A DNA stretch of 64,000 bases, from the NCBI RefSeq assembly GCF_034521165.1, contig NZ_JAXHMV010000008.1, forward strand, positions 310,001 to 374,000, read 5' to 3'. Numbering within the stretch: position 1 is the stretch's first letter; each line of letters starts with the position of its first letter. The DNA is from Thiohalophilus sp. GTDB taxonomy: Bacteria > Pseudomonadota > Gammaproteobacteria > UBA6429 > Thiohalophilaceae. The notes below the pieces were generated by a model that was given only the letters and a program-made list of their open reading frames with translations, made no database searches and was not told where the DNA came from. Below, piece by piece: positions 18,146-27,663 of the stretch. Made by a program: the position numbers and the translations under genes.

Positions 18146-21100
18146 GTGGCGGTTCCAGTGACACAAAGCAAACTGACTCAACTTTCCAGCGGGCTCTACC
18201 AACCGAACTTTGAACGGGACAATTGCGGTTTCGGGCTGATTGCCCATATGGATGGCGAAGCCAGCCACTGGATCCTGGAGACCGCCATCGGCGCCCTGGC
18301 GCGGCTGACCCATCGTGGCGCGATCGCGGCCGACGGCAAGTCCGGCGACGGCTGCGGTCTGTTGTTGAAACAGCCAAAAAGTTTTTTCCAGGCTGTCGCC
18401 AAAGAGCAGGGTTTTACACTCAATGAGCGCTTTGCCGTGGGTATGGTGTTTCTCAACACCGACAGCCAGCTGGCCGAGGCGGCGCGCAATCAGCTGGTTC
18501 GTGAGCTGGAACAGGAAGGACTGGACGTCCTCGGCTGGCGTACGGTCCCGGTCAACCCCGATGCTTGTGGCAAGGAAGCGCTGCGCACTCTGCCGACGAT
18601 CGAGCAGCTGTTCATCAATGCACCGGCGGCGATGGATGAAATCGAATTCGAACGACACCTGTATATAGCCCGTCGGCGCACCGAAAAGGCGATCGAGCCG
18701 CAGGACGATACCTTTTATATTCCCAGCCTCTCCTCGCGGGTGATCTCCTTCAAGGGACTGGTCATGCCCGCCTACCTGCCGGTGTTCTACGAGGATCTGA
18801 ACGACTCGCGCATGGCCTCCGCTCTGGCCGTGTTCCATCAGCGTTTTTCGACCAACACCTGGCCCGAGTGGCGCCTGGCCCAGCCGTTCCGTTATCTGGC
18901 CCATAACGGTGAGATCAATACCGTGCAGGGTAACCGCAACTGGTCGGTGGCGCGCGGCCACAAGTTCCACAGCCCGCATATTCCGATGGCGGACGTGCGC
19001 CCGCTGGTCTCCCCGTCGGGTTCCGACTCCAACAGCCTGGATAATATGCTCGAGGCGTTACTGGCCGGGGGCATGGATATCTTCCGCGCCATGCGCCTGC
19101 TGATTCCACCGGCCTGGCAGAACGTGGAGACCATGGACGCGGATCTGCGCGCCTTTTATGAATACAACTCCATGCACATGGAGCCGTGGGACGGTCCGGC
19201 CGGCATCGTGCTGACCGACGGGCGCCACGCCGCCTGCAGCATGGATCGCAACGGTCTGCGTCCGGCACGCTGGGTGATAACCAGAGACCGGCATATCACC
19301 CTGGCCTCGGAAATCGGCGTTTACGACTACGCCCCCGAGGACGTAGTCGCCAAGGGCCGGCTCAAGCCGGGCCAGATGCTGGCGGTGGATACCGACAGCG
19401 GCAAACTGCTGCTGCCGGAGGACATTGATCAACGCTTGAAGAGCCGCCAGCCCTACAAGCAGTGGATGCGGGAGCATGCCCGGCGGCTCAAGTCTCTGCT
19501 GCAGGAAGAGAACAACGCCAGCCCGGTGGACGAATCCCTGGTGGATGTCTATCAGAAGATGTTCCAGGTCACCTTCGAGGAACGGGATCAGGTGATCCGC
19601 GTGCTCGGTGAAGTCGGTCAGGAGGCCGTCGGCTCCATGGGCGACGATACACCCTTCCCGGTCCTATCGCGCATGGTGCGCTCGCCCTACGACAACTTCC
19701 GCCAGCAGTTCGCCCAGGTGACCAATCCGGCGATCGATCCGATTCGTGAACAGATCGTCATGTCCCTGGAAACCTGTTTTGGCCCCGAGCGCAACATGTT
19801 CGACGAGACTGCGCAACATGCCGAGCGACTGCTGGTCGACTCGCCGGTGCTCTCGCACACCAAGTTCACCCAGCTGCTGGAGATGGGGCAAAGCGAGAAG
19901 AATTACGCCAATCAGCTCATCTCGCTGAATTATCCCGAGGACACGGAACTCGAGGCGGCAATCCGCGATATCTGCGAGCAGGCCGTTAATGCCGTCAAGC
20001 AGGGCAAGGTCGTGCTGGTTCTCAGCGATCGCGAGATCACTCGCGAGACCCGCCCGGTACACGCGCTGCTCGCCACGGGTGCCGTGCATCATCGGCTGGT
20101 GCAGGAAGGCCTGCGCTGTGATGCCAATATTGTTGTGGAAACCGGCACAGCCAGGGATCCTCATCATTTCGCCGTATTGATCGGCTATGGCGCCACGGCC
20201 GTCTATCCCTATCTGGCCTATGCCACTCTGCGGGACATGCAGCGCAGTGGCGAGATCACCGATCCCAGTGCCGCCAACCTGGATGCCAATTATCGCAAGG
20301 GCATTAACAAGGGGCTGTACAAGATCACCTCCAAGATGGGGATCTCCACCATCGCCAGTTATCGCGGTGCCCAGTTGTTCGAGTCGGTCGGCCTGCATCA
20401 GGAGGTGGTAGATCTTTGCTTTAACGGCACCACCAACCGGATTCAGGGAATCGGTTTCAGTGATCTGCAGGAGGATCAGCGCCTGTTGTGCAAACTGGCC
20501 TGGAACAAGCGCAAGCCGATCCAGCAGGGCGGCCTGCTCAAGTTTATTTGCGGCGGCGAGGATCACGCCTACAATCCGGATGTGATCGGCACCCTGCAGG
20601 AAGCGGTTAAAAGCAGCGACTTTGATAAATGGAAGGAATACACCGCACTGGTCAATCAACGCCAGCCGCTGACCCTGCGCGATCTGCTCCAGCTGCGCGA
20701 GACTGATCAGCGTGTTGCACTGGATGAAGTGGAACCGATGGAAGAGATCGCTACCCGCTTCGATTCGGCCGCCATGTCGCTGGGGGCGTTGTCGCCCGAG
20801 GCGCACGAAACCCTGGCCGAAGCGATGAACCGCCTCGGTGCTCGCTCCAACTCGGGCGAGGGGGGCGAGGATCCCAAGCGTTACGGAACCAACAAGCGCT
20901 CCAAGATCAAACAGGTCGCTTCCGGACGCTTCGGGGTAACGCCGGCCTATCTGCGTTCGGCGGAAGTCATGCAGATCAAGGTGGCCCAGGGTGCCAAGCC
21001 CGGCGAAGGCGGGCAGCTGCCCGGTCACAAGGTCAACGATCTCATCGCACGCTTGCGTTACTGCAAGCCGGGGGTCTCGCTGATCTCGCCGCCGCCGCAT

Positions 21101-22633
21101 CATGATATCTATTCGATCGAGGACCTGGCCCAGCTGATTTTCGATCTCAAGCAGGTTAATCCCGACGGCCTGGTGTCGGTCAAACTGGTCTCCGAAGCCG
21201 GTGTCGGCACCGTGGCCGCCGGCGTGGCCAAGGCCTATGCCGATCTGATCACCATCTCCGGTTATGACGGCGGTACCGGGGCCTCGCCGCTGACCTCGGT
21301 CAAATATGCCGGCAGCCCGTGGGAGCTTGGCTTGAGTGAAACGCACCAGATCCTGCGCGCCAACGATCTGCGCGACAAGGTGCGCCTGCAGACTGATGGT
21401 GGCCTGAAGACCGGCCTGGATGTGATCAAGGCGGCGATCCTCGGCGCGGAAAGCTTCGGCTTCGGCACCGGGCCGATGGTCGCCATGGGTTGCAAGTACC
21501 TGCGTATCTGTCATCTGAACAATTGCGCCACCGGCGTGGCCACCCAGGACAAGGTGCTGCGCATGGATCACTATCGCGGCGAAGTGGAGTGGGTGATGAA
21601 CTATTTCCGCTTCATCGCCGAGGAAGTGCGTGAGCTGCTGGCCGCACTGGGGCTGCGCAAGCTGACCGATGCGATTGGTCGCACCGATCTGCTCGAAGCC
21701 CTGGAAGGGGAAACCAGCAAGCAGCGCGGTCTGGATCTCTCCGCCCTGCTCAGTGATGCGGATGTGGCCAAAGACAAGCCGCAATGTTGCGTACGACCCA
21801 GGAATGAGCCGTTCGACAAGGCCGAGCTGGCCGAGCAGATGGTCACCGATTGCCTGCCGGCGATCGAAAACAAGACCGGCGGCGAGTTCAATTACGAAGT
21901 ACGTAATACCCACCGTTCCATTGGCGCGCGCCTGTCGGGCGAGATTGCCGTACGCCACGGCGATCTGGGTATGGAGAACAAACCGATTATTTTACGTCTT
22001 AGCGGTACCGCCGGGCAGAGCTTCGGTGTCTGGAATGCCGGCGGTCTGCACATGTACCTGGAAGGCGATGCCAACGACTATGTGGGCAAGGGCATGGCCG
22101 GCGGCAAACTGGTCCTCTATCCGCCCAGGGGCAGCAGTTTTGCCAGCCATGAGACCACGATCATCGGCAACACCTGCCTGTACGGCGCGACCGGCGGCAA
22201 GCTCTACGCGGCCGGCACGGCCGGCGAACGCTTCGGCGTGCGTAACTCCGGCTGTCATGCGGTTGTCGAAGGCGTGGGCGATCACGGTTGTGAATACATG
22301 ACCGGCGGGCATGTCACCGTACTGGGTCAGGCCGGACTCAACTTCGGTGCGGCCATGACCGGCGGGTTTGCCTATGTCTATGACGCGGACAACAGTTTTA
22401 TCGATTGTGTCAGCCACGATGTCGACATTCATCGCATCGTACCCGAACACATGGAAGCCAACCGCAATCATCTACGCGAAGTGATTGAGGAGTTTGTCCG
22501 TGAAACTGGCAGTCAACGTGGCCAGATGTTACTGGACAACTTTGCCGATGAAGTGGGCCACTTCTGGCTGGTCAAACCGAAAGCGGCTTCACTGGAGTCC
22601 TTGATGGACGATCTGCAGCGCCGCGCTGCGTAA
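18146..22633 (+). CDS. gltB: Glutamate synthase (NADPH) large subunit
   Basis: The large subunit hydrolyses glutamine and transfers ammonia to 2-oxoglutarate on an FMN centre. The class II amidotransferase domain begins at the Cys in RDNCGFGLIAH, which becomes residue 1 after propeptide removal. The FMN-binding domain contains GARSNSGEGGEDP and GGTGASP. The 3Fe-4S cluster Cys residues lie in CKYLRICHLNNC. The C-terminal GXGXG helix domain ends the protein. The start is uncertain: GTG 18146 or GTG 18158 (both in frame) gives a propeptide of about 22-26 residues. An upstream ATG-less extension would run through the promoter. About 1495 residues is normal. gltD follows after 70 bases. Confidence 0.97.
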   Translation: MAVPVTQSKLTQLSSGLYQPNFERDNCGFGLIAHMDGEASHWILETAIGALARLTHRGAIAADGKSGDGCGLLLKQPKSFFQAVAKEQGFTLNERFAVGMVFLNTDSQLAEAARNQLVRELEQEGLDVLGWRTVPVNPDACGKEALRTLPTIEQLFINAPAAMDEIEFERHLYIARRRTEKAIEPQDDTFYIPSLSSRVISFKGLVMPAYLPVFYEDLNDSRMASALAVFHQRFSTNTWPEWRLAQPFRYLAHNGEINTVQGNRNWSVARGHKFHSPHIPMADVRPLVSPSGSDSNSLDNMLEALLAGGMDIFRAMRLLIPPAWQNVETMDADLRAFYEYNSMHMEPWDGPAGIVLTDGRHAACSMDRNGLRPARWVITRDRHITLASEIGVYDYAPEDVVAKGRLKPGQMLAVDTDSGKLLLPEDIDQRLKSRQPYKQWMREHARRLKSLLQEENNASPVDESLVDVYQKMFQVTFEERDQVIRVLGEVGQEAVGSMGDDTPFPVLSRMVRSPYDNFRQQFAQVTNPAIDPIREQIVMSLETCFGPERNMFDETAQHAERLLVDSPVLSHTKFTQLLEMGQSEKNYANQLISLNYPEDTELEAAIRDICEQAVNAVKQGKVVLVLSDREITRETRPVHALLATGAVHHRLVQEGLRCDANIVVETGTARDPHHFAVLIGYGATAVYPYLAYATLRDMQRSGEITDPSAANLDANYRKGINKGLYKITSKMGISTIASYRGAQLFESVGLHQEVVDLCFNGTTNRIQGIGFSDLQEDQRLLCKLAWNKRKPIQQGGLLKFICGGEDHAYNPDVIGTLQEAVKSSDFDKWKEYTALVNQRQPLTLRDLLQLRETDQRVALDEVEPMEEIATRFDSAAMSLGALSPEAHETLAEAMNRLGARSNSGEGGEDPKRYGTNKRSKIKQVASGRFGVTPAYLRSAEVMQIKVAQGAKPGEGGQLPGHKVNDLIARLRYCKPGVSLISPPPHHDIYSIEDLAQLIFDLKQVNPDGLVSVKLVSEAGVGTVAAGVAKAYADLITISGYDGGTGASPLTSVKYAGSPWELGLSETHQILRANDLRDKVRLQTDGGLKTGLDVIKAAILGAESFGFGTGPMVAMGCKYLRICHLNNCATGVATQDKVLRMDHYRGEVEWVMNYFRFIAEEVRELLAALGLRKLTDAIGRTDLLEALEGETSKQRGLDLSALLSDADVAKDKPQCCVRPRNEPFDKAELAEQMVTDCLPAIENKTGGEFNYEVRNTHRSIGARLSGEIAVRHGDLGMENKPIILRLSGTAGQSFGVWNAGGLHMYLEGDANDYVGKGMAGGKLVLYPPRGSSFASHETTIIGNTCLYGATGGKLYAAGTAGERFGVRNSGCHAVVEGVGDHGCEYMTGGHVTVLGQAGLNFGAAMTGGFAYVYDADNSFIDCVSHDVDIHRIVPEHMEANRNHLREVIEEFVRETGSQRGQMLLDNFADEVGHFWLVKPKAASLESLMDDLQRRAA

Positions 22634-22657
22634 TTCTTTAATTGATAGTATAAATCC

Positions 22658-22679
22658 GCAGCCGGGATTGTCCGGCTGC
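22658..22679 (+). other. Intercistronic hairpin between gltB and gltD
   Basis: An 8-bp perfect stem (GCAGCCGG 22658-22665, CCGGCTGC 22672-22679) with a 6-base loop has no T tract. It is more likely an RNA-processing or stability element inside the operon than a terminator. Confidence 0.55.
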
Positions 22680-22703
22680 CTCAATGGGCAGTTAGAGCAA
22701 ATC

Positions 22704-24110
22704 ATGGGTAACACGTTTCAGTTTTTACAGGTCAAGCGCATCGATCCGGAAAAGAAACGGGTCAATATCCGGATCAAGGAATATCGCGAGATCTATGGTC
22801 AGTACGATGCCGAGTCGGCGGCACAGCAGGCAGACCGTTGTCTGGAGTGTGGCAATCCCTATTGCGAATGGAAATGCCCGGTCCATAACTATATTCCCAA
22901 CTGGCTGAAGCTGATCGCCGAAGGTAATATCACCGAGGCCGCCGAGCTGTCCCATCGCACCAACTCCCTGCCCGAGATCTGCGGCCGGGTCTGCCCGCAG
23001 GATCGCCTCTGCGAGGGCGCCTGCACCCTGAACGACGGTTTCGGCGCGGTGACCATCGGCTCCATCGAAAAATACATCAGCGATACCGCCTTCGAACAGG
23101 GCTGGCGGCCCGACATGAGCGGTGTCGAGGCGACCGGCAAAAAGGTTGCCGTGATCGGTGCCGGCCCGGCCGGTCTGGGCTGCGCCGATGTGCTGGCGCG
23201 CAACGGGGTTGCTGTCACCGTCTATGATCGTTATCCGGAGATCGGCGGCCTGCTGACCTTCGGGATTCCCGAATTCAAGCTGGAAAAGGAAGTCGTCCAC
23301 AAGCGCCGCGAGATATTCGAAGGCATGGGCATCGAATTCAGGCTCGGCGTGGAGATCGGCAAGGACATCGCCTTCAAGGCGATCGCGGATCAATATGACG
23401 CGGTGTTCCTGGGGATGGGGACCTACAAATACATGACCGCCGGGATCGCCGGTGAGGATCTGCACGGGGTTTACGCGGCGCTCGATTTTCTGATTTCGAA
23501 TGTGAATCATTGTTATAACTACGAAAAAGATCCGAAAGATTACATCAGCATGCAGGGTCGCCACGTGGTGGTGCTGGGCGGGGGTGATACCGCCATGGAT
23601 TGCAACCGGACCTCGATTCGCCAGGGTGCCGCCTCGGTGACCTGTGCCTATCGGCGCGATGAAGCCAACATGCCCGGTTCCAAACGGGAAGTGGGCAATG
23701 CCAAGGAAGAGGGCGTGAAGTTCATGTGGAACCGTCAGCCGGTGGAGATCGTCGGCAACGGCCAGGTGGAAGGCGTCAAGGTGGTGACCACGCAGCTGGG
23801 CGAACCCGACGAGCGCGGCCGTCGCCGTCCCGAACCGGTGGCCGGCTCCGAAGAGATCATCATGGCCGATGCGGTGATCATCGCCTTCGGTTTCCAGCCC
23901 AGCCCCGGTGACTGGTTCGAGGAATACCAGATCGCGATCGATGAACGCGGTCGGGTCAAGGCCCCGCAAAAACAGGAATACAAACACCAGACCGCCAATC
24001 CGAAGATCTTCGCCGGCGGCGACATGGTACGCGGCTCCGACCTGGTGGTCACCGCCGTCTACGAAGGCCGCGAAGCCGCCGAAGGCATCCTCGACTATCT
24101 TGAGGTGTGA
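22704..24110 (+). CDS. gltD: Glutamate synthase small subunit (FAD/iron-sulfur oxidoreductase)
   Basis: GltD passes electrons from NADPH through FAD and 4Fe-4S clusters to GltB. The 468-residue product has an N-terminal Cys-rich cluster domain (CLECGNPYCEWKCP, then CGRVCPQDRLCEGAC), an FAD Rossmann motif VIGAGPAGLGCAD (about residue 150) and an NADPH motif VLGGGDTAMDCNR (about 290). The C-terminal segment FAGGDMVRGSDLVVTAVYEGREAA is typical. The ATG at 22704 gives the usual MGNTFQFL start. Length and synteny after gltB are normal. Confidence 0.98.
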   Translation: MGNTFQFLQVKRIDPEKKRVNIRIKEYREIYGQYDAESAAQQADRCLECGNPYCEWKCPVHNYIPNWLKLIAEGNITEAAELSHRTNSLPEICGRVCPQDRLCEGACTLNDGFGAVTIGSIEKYISDTAFEQGWRPDMSGVEATGKKVAVIGAGPAGLGCADVLARNGVAVTVYDRYPEIGGLLTFGIPEFKLEKEVVHKRREIFEGMGIEFRLGVEIGKDIAFKAIADQYDAVFLGMGTYKYMTAGIAGEDLHGVYAALDFLISNVNHCYNYEKDPKDYISMQGRHVVVLGGGDTAMDCNRTSIRQGAASVTCAYRRDEANMPGSKREVGNAKEEGVKFMWNRQPVEIVGNGQVEGVKVVTTQLGEPDERGRRRPEPVAGSEEIIMADAVIIAFGFQPSPGDWFEEYQIAIDERGRVKAPQKQEYKHQTANPKIFAGGDMVRGSDLVVTAVYEGREAAEGILDYLEV

Positions 24111-24116
24111 ATAATT

Positions 24117-24266
24117 AACGCAGAGGACGCTGAGTCGCAGAGGCGCGGAGAAAAAAATAATAAATTTCGTCCTGCGTTTCTGCGCGACTTTATCCTGCCT
24201 GCAACCGACAACAAGAAACAGAATTGATTCTCTCTGCGCCTCCGCGCCTCTGCGTGCTCCGCGTTT
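24117..24266. repeat. MITE-like element with ACGCAGAG-type inverted arms
   Basis: The left arm (24117-24154) is built of degenerate 8-9 base units such as ACGCAGAGG and GCGCGGAGA. The right arm (about 24228-24266) is its reverse-complement counterpart (CTCTGCGCCTCCGCGCCTCTGCG). About 75 bases of AT-richer core separate them. The element fills the gltD-hemE gap. Related arms occur at 34550, 41455 and 46493. Confidence 0.75.
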
Positions 24267-24295
24267 GAGTCGTCGATCATAAAAAGTGGACAAGA

Positions 24296-25363
24296 ATGAC
24301 TGAATTGAAAAATGATCGTTTGTTGAAGGCCCTGGCGCGTGAGCCGGTGGATGTGACGCCGGTGTGGATGATGCGCCAGGCCGGGCGTTATCTGCCCGAG
24401 TATCGCGCCACGCGTGAGAAGGCCGGCAGTTTTCTGGATCTGTGCAAGAACCCGGAGCTGGCCACCGAGGTAACGATGCAGCCGCTGGATCGCTTCGATC
24501 TGGATGCGGCGATTCTGTTTTCCGATATTCTGACCATTCCCGATGCCATGGACCTGGGCCTCTACTTTGCCGAGGGCGAAGGTCCCTGCTTTGAGCGGCC
24601 GCTGCGTTCGGCCGCGGCGATCGAGCAACTGCCGGTCCCCGATGTCGCCGACAGCCTCGGTTATGTGATGGACGCAGTGAGCACGATTCGTCGCGAGCTG
24701 GACGGCCGGATGCCGCTGATCGGTTTCTCCGGCAGTCCCTGGACCCTGGCCACCTACATGGTGGAGGGTGGCACCACCAAGGAGTTCGCCCTGGTCAAAG
24801 GGTTGCTCTACGAAAATCCCCGGGCGATGCACCAGTTGCTGGAGAAGCTGGCGCATACCGTGATCGACTACCTCAATGCCCAGATCGCCGCCGGCGCCCA
24901 GGCGGTGATGATCTTCGACACCTGGGGCGGGGTGCTGACCACGCGGGATTACAGTGAATTCTCCCTCCACTATATGCGCCGGATCATCGCCGGTCTGACC
25001 CGCGAGCACGAAGGTCGCAAGGTGCCGGTGATCATCTTCAGCAAAGGGGGCTGCCAGTGGCTGGAGGATCAGGCCGACATCGGTGCCGACGCGCTGGGAC
25101 TGGACTGGACCATCGACATCGGCCTGGCCCGCCAGCGGGTAGGTCAGCAGGTTGCCCTGCAGGGGAATATGGATCCCTGCGTCCTCTACGCCTCCCCCGA
25201 GCGCATCCGCGCCGAAGTGGCCACTATCCTGGAGAGCTATGGGCCGGGCGAGGGACACATCTTCAATCTGGGACACGGCATTCACCAGCATGTGGACCCG
25301 GAACACGCCCGCGCCTTTATTGACGCCGTCCACGAATTGAGTGTCCCCTACCACGGCGGTTAA
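24296..25363 (+). CDS. hemE: Uroporphyrinogen decarboxylase
   Basis: HemE removes four carboxyl groups from uroporphyrinogen III to give coproporphyrinogen III in haem synthesis. The 355-residue product starts with TELKNDRLLKALAREPVDVTPVWMMRQAGRYLPEYR, containing the PVWxMRQAGR signature with the catalytic-site Arg residues. It also has LFSDILTIPDAMDLGL (catalytic Asp region), GFSGSPWTLATYMVEGG and the C-terminal FNLGHGIHQHVDPEH. The length is normal. Position after gltBD is as in pseudomonads. Confidence 0.98.
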   Translation: MTELKNDRLLKALAREPVDVTPVWMMRQAGRYLPEYRATREKAGSFLDLCKNPELATEVTMQPLDRFDLDAAILFSDILTIPDAMDLGLYFAEGEGPCFERPLRSAAAIEQLPVPDVADSLGYVMDAVSTIRRELDGRMPLIGFSGSPWTLATYMVEGGTTKEFALVKGLLYENPRAMHQLLEKLAHTVIDYLNAQIAAGAQAVMIFDTWGGVLTTRDYSEFSLHYMRRIIAGLTREHEGRKVPVIIFSKGGCQWLEDQADIGADALGLDWTIDIGLARQRVGQQVALQGNMDPCVLYASPERIRAEVATILESYGPGEGHIFNLGHGIHQHVDPEHARAFIDAVHELSVPYHGG

Positions 25364-25473
25364 ACACGCATTATAAATAGGTGAGCTGGTTCAAAAATAA
25401 TTCAAGCAGAACAGCAGATGGTCGATATATTTTATTCAACCAGCCCCACAGCTTATGACTACAGAGGTGTCAA

Positions 25474-26283
25474 ATGCGTGTACTTGTCGGTTTTTTGAGT
25501 CTGCTTCTGATCGCGGTCTCTTCGGCGCAGGCCAATGACGAATTCCCCGGTCGCAGTCTGTATCTGGATGTCCCGCATATCGAACTCGATGAACTGGCCA
25601 AACGCTATGACGAGGTGATTATCGTCGATGTCCGCTCCGGCTATGAATACGATACCCTGCATATCAAAAAGGCGATCAATATTTCACTCGGTGCCTCCGA
25701 TTATGTCGATCGCATGCACCAGCTGCGTCAGGCAAATCCGGATAAGACCATTGTGACCTACTGTAACGGCAAGACCTGCATGAAGTCCTACAAGGCGGCG
25801 CGTAAAGCGTTGCAGCGCGGCGTTGAGAATGTAGTCTCATTCGATGCCGGGATCATGGACTGGGCACAAAACCAGCCGGAACGGTCGGTGCTGCTGGGTG
25901 AGTCGCCACTGGATCCGGCAAAACTGATCGCCAAGCCGGTGTTCAAACAACATTTGATAAAACCGGAGGAGTTTGTCGGTAATGCCAACCGGGATGGCAA
26001 CATGATCGTCGATGCACGTGATCCGTTACAGCGCGCGGGTTATGCGCTGTTCATGGGCAAGGAACACCGGGCCTCCCTGGCGGATGAAAAGAAAATGGGC
26101 GAGTTGATCGCCAAAGCGGCCAGGACCGGTGAGACTATGTATATCTATGACGAAGCCGGCAAGCAGGTACGCTGGTTGATGTATCGTCTCGAACAGCGTG
26201 GTGTGAAGGACTACTACTTCATGGAGGGCGGCACCAACGCCTTCTACAAGAAATTGCGTGAGGAGTTCGCCAAAGGCGACTGA
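25474..26283 (+). CDS. Periplasmic tandem rhodanese-domain protein
   Basis: The 269-residue product has a signal peptide (hydrophobic residues 3-14, cleavage near SSAQAND). The first rhodanese domain (about 30-130) keeps an active-site Cys in TYCNGKTCMKS. The second (about 150-265) has VDARDP and YIYDEAGKQ but no Cys at the active position, so it is probably inactive. Such proteins transfer or bind sulfane sulfur; the substrate is not clear here. GAGGTG lies about ten bases before the ATG at 25474. The 110-base gap upstream holds a loose inverted repeat (GCTGGTT / AACCAGC). Confidence 0.85.
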   Translation: MRVLVGFLSLLLIAVSSAQANDEFPGRSLYLDVPHIELDELAKRYDEVIIVDVRSGYEYDTLHIKKAINISLGASDYVDRMHQLRQANPDKTIVTYCNGKTCMKSYKAARKALQRGVENVVSFDAGIMDWAQNQPERSVLLGESPLDPAKLIAKPVFKQHLIKPEEFVGNANRDGNMIVDARDPLQRAGYALFMGKEHRASLADEKKMGELIAKAARTGETMYIYDEAGKQVRWLMYRLEQRGVKDYYFMEGGTNAFYKKLREEFAKGD

Positions 26284-26364
26284 ATCGATCAACACCGATT
26301 CGATTAATCCTGCAGTTTATACCCGGCGATGGGCGCCGGACGTAAACTGTGCGACAATCCGCTC

Positions 26365-27189
26365 ATGGAAATTATCGGTAATATTCGCAAGCTCACCACG
26401 CACCTGTCTGATCCGGTCGATTACCAGCTACCCATCGGGGATCAACAGCTGGCAATGAGCCCCTTGTTTGGCCGGGCCATCCAATTGCAGTTCCTCGGCG
26501 AGATTCACTGTATCGAATGCGGTCGCAAGACCAGCAAAAGCTTCAACCAGGGCTATTGTTATCCCTGCTTCCGCTCCCTGGCCCAGTGCGACAGCTGCAT
26601 CGTCAAGCCCGAGCAATGCCACTATTTCGAAGGGACCTGCCGCGAGCCGGAATGGGCCGCGCAGCACTGTCTGCGGGACCATTATGTCTATCTGGCCAAT
26701 TCGTCGGGCATCAAGGTGGGGATTACCCGGGGCAGCCAGATCCCGACCCGCTGGATGGACCAGGGGGCTTCTCAGGCACTGCCGATCATGCGGGTTAAAA
26801 ACCGCCTGATCTCCGGTCTGGCGGAAGTGATTCTCAAGCAACACGTGGCGGACAAGACCGCCTGGCAGCGAATGCTCAAGGGCGAACCCGAGTTCGTCGA
26901 TCTGGCGACGCGCCGGGATGAGCTGTTCGAACAATGCCGTAATGAACTGAATCAGCTGGCGGCGCAACAAGGTGAGGATAGCCTGAGCCTGTTGACCGAT
27001 GAGACCGTGGTGGACATCCGCTATCCGGTCACCGCTTATCCGCAGAAGATCACTTCCCTGAACTTCGACAAAACCCCACTCATTGAAGGTGTGCTACAGG
27101 GAATCAAGGGGCAATATCTGATTTTAAGCAGCGGCGTCTTGAACCTGCGCAAGTTTTCGGGTTATAAGCTGCAGCTGACCTCTCCATGA
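26365..27189 (+). CDS. DUF2797 family protein with Cys-rich zinc-binding motifs
   Basis: This 274-residue cytoplasmic protein of unknown function belongs to DUF2797. Several CxxC-type pairs lie near residues 50-110 (CIECG, CYPCF, CDSCI, then CHYFEGTC), suggesting structural zinc sites. The following HYVYLANSSGIKVGITRG segment resembles a GIY-YIG-like fold, although the canonical nuclease residues are not clearly conserved. The ATG at 26365 is preferred because family proteins begin close to the MEIIGNIRKL segment; an in-frame ATG at 26329 would add 12 residues. It lies between the rhodanese gene and the zinc-type locus. Confidence 0.8.
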   Translation: MEIIGNIRKLTTHLSDPVDYQLPIGDQQLAMSPLFGRAIQLQFLGEIHCIECGRKTSKSFNQGYCYPCFRSLAQCDSCIVKPEQCHYFEGTCREPEWAAQHCLRDHYVYLANSSGIKVGITRGSQIPTRWMDQGASQALPIMRVKNRLISGLAEVILKQHVADKTAWQRMLKGEPEFVDLATRRDELFEQCRNELNQLAAQQGEDSLSLLTDETVVDIRYPVTAYPQKITSLNFDKTPLIEGVLQGIKGQYLILSSGVLNLRKFSGYKLQLTSP

Positions 27190-27208
27190 AGCGGACTTGA
27201 TAACAGCA

Positions 27209-27502
27209 ATGCACTCCTGGCGACAATTTCGATGGCATAACCTGACACGCGTGTTGTTACTGCTCGTGTTGCTGGGGCAGTCCGCGTTGCTGTTGCACGA
27301 GAGCGAACACGCCAGGGATTTCGCGGGTGAGAGCGAATGTCAGCTCTGTCTGCATGCCCAGCCAAATATGAATGCGGTACACTCCGCACCGGTTCTGAAC
27401 GTCTGTTTCGAACGGCGCGGGATCCTTGCGCCGTCTGTTGAACAGCCGGTTTACTTCTCCCCTGTCTATGCCAATTCGTCCCGTGGCCCGCCGCGCGCCT
27501 GA
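27209..27502 (+). CDS. Small exported or membrane protein (DUF2946-like)
   Basis: The 97-residue product has an N-terminal hydrophobic segment (VLLLLVLLGQSALLL, about residues 15-29), followed by HESEHARDF and a CQLCL motif. This His-rich stretch plus CxxC pattern resembles small DUF2946-like proteins encoded beside metal-uptake genes. A metal-related role is inferred only from this motif and from the porin/binding-protein/permease genes that follow. The ATG at 27209 is 19 bases after the DUF2797 stop. The tail is rich in Ser, Pro and Arg. Confidence 0.55.
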   Translation: MHSWRQFRWHNLTRVLLLLVLLGQSALLLHESEHARDFAGESECQLCLHAQPNMNAVHSAPVLNVCFERRGILAPSVEQPVYFSPVYANSSRGPPRA

Positions 27503-27663
27503 ACTCCCTCGATCATAAATTTAAATTGACAGTGTAATCCCCGAACGGGGCATTGCGTACAGGTGTGATCTTCCCGTCATGGCATGCCGTGTTTTTGCGC
27601 CATGCAAGACATGAGCGATCGTCATTGGTGTGATGTGACGGGACAATGAGTCAGGAGCTAACA

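Noticed and set aside
19664..21958. Long open frame of 764 codons on the minus strand within gltB
   Set aside because: It is a shadow of the highly biased gltB codon usage; gltB has full domain support and the antisense frame shows no recognisable family.
22725..24293. Long open frame on the minus strand opposite gltD
   Set aside because: It overlaps all of gltD and the gltD-hemE repeat; no domain or ribosome site supports it.
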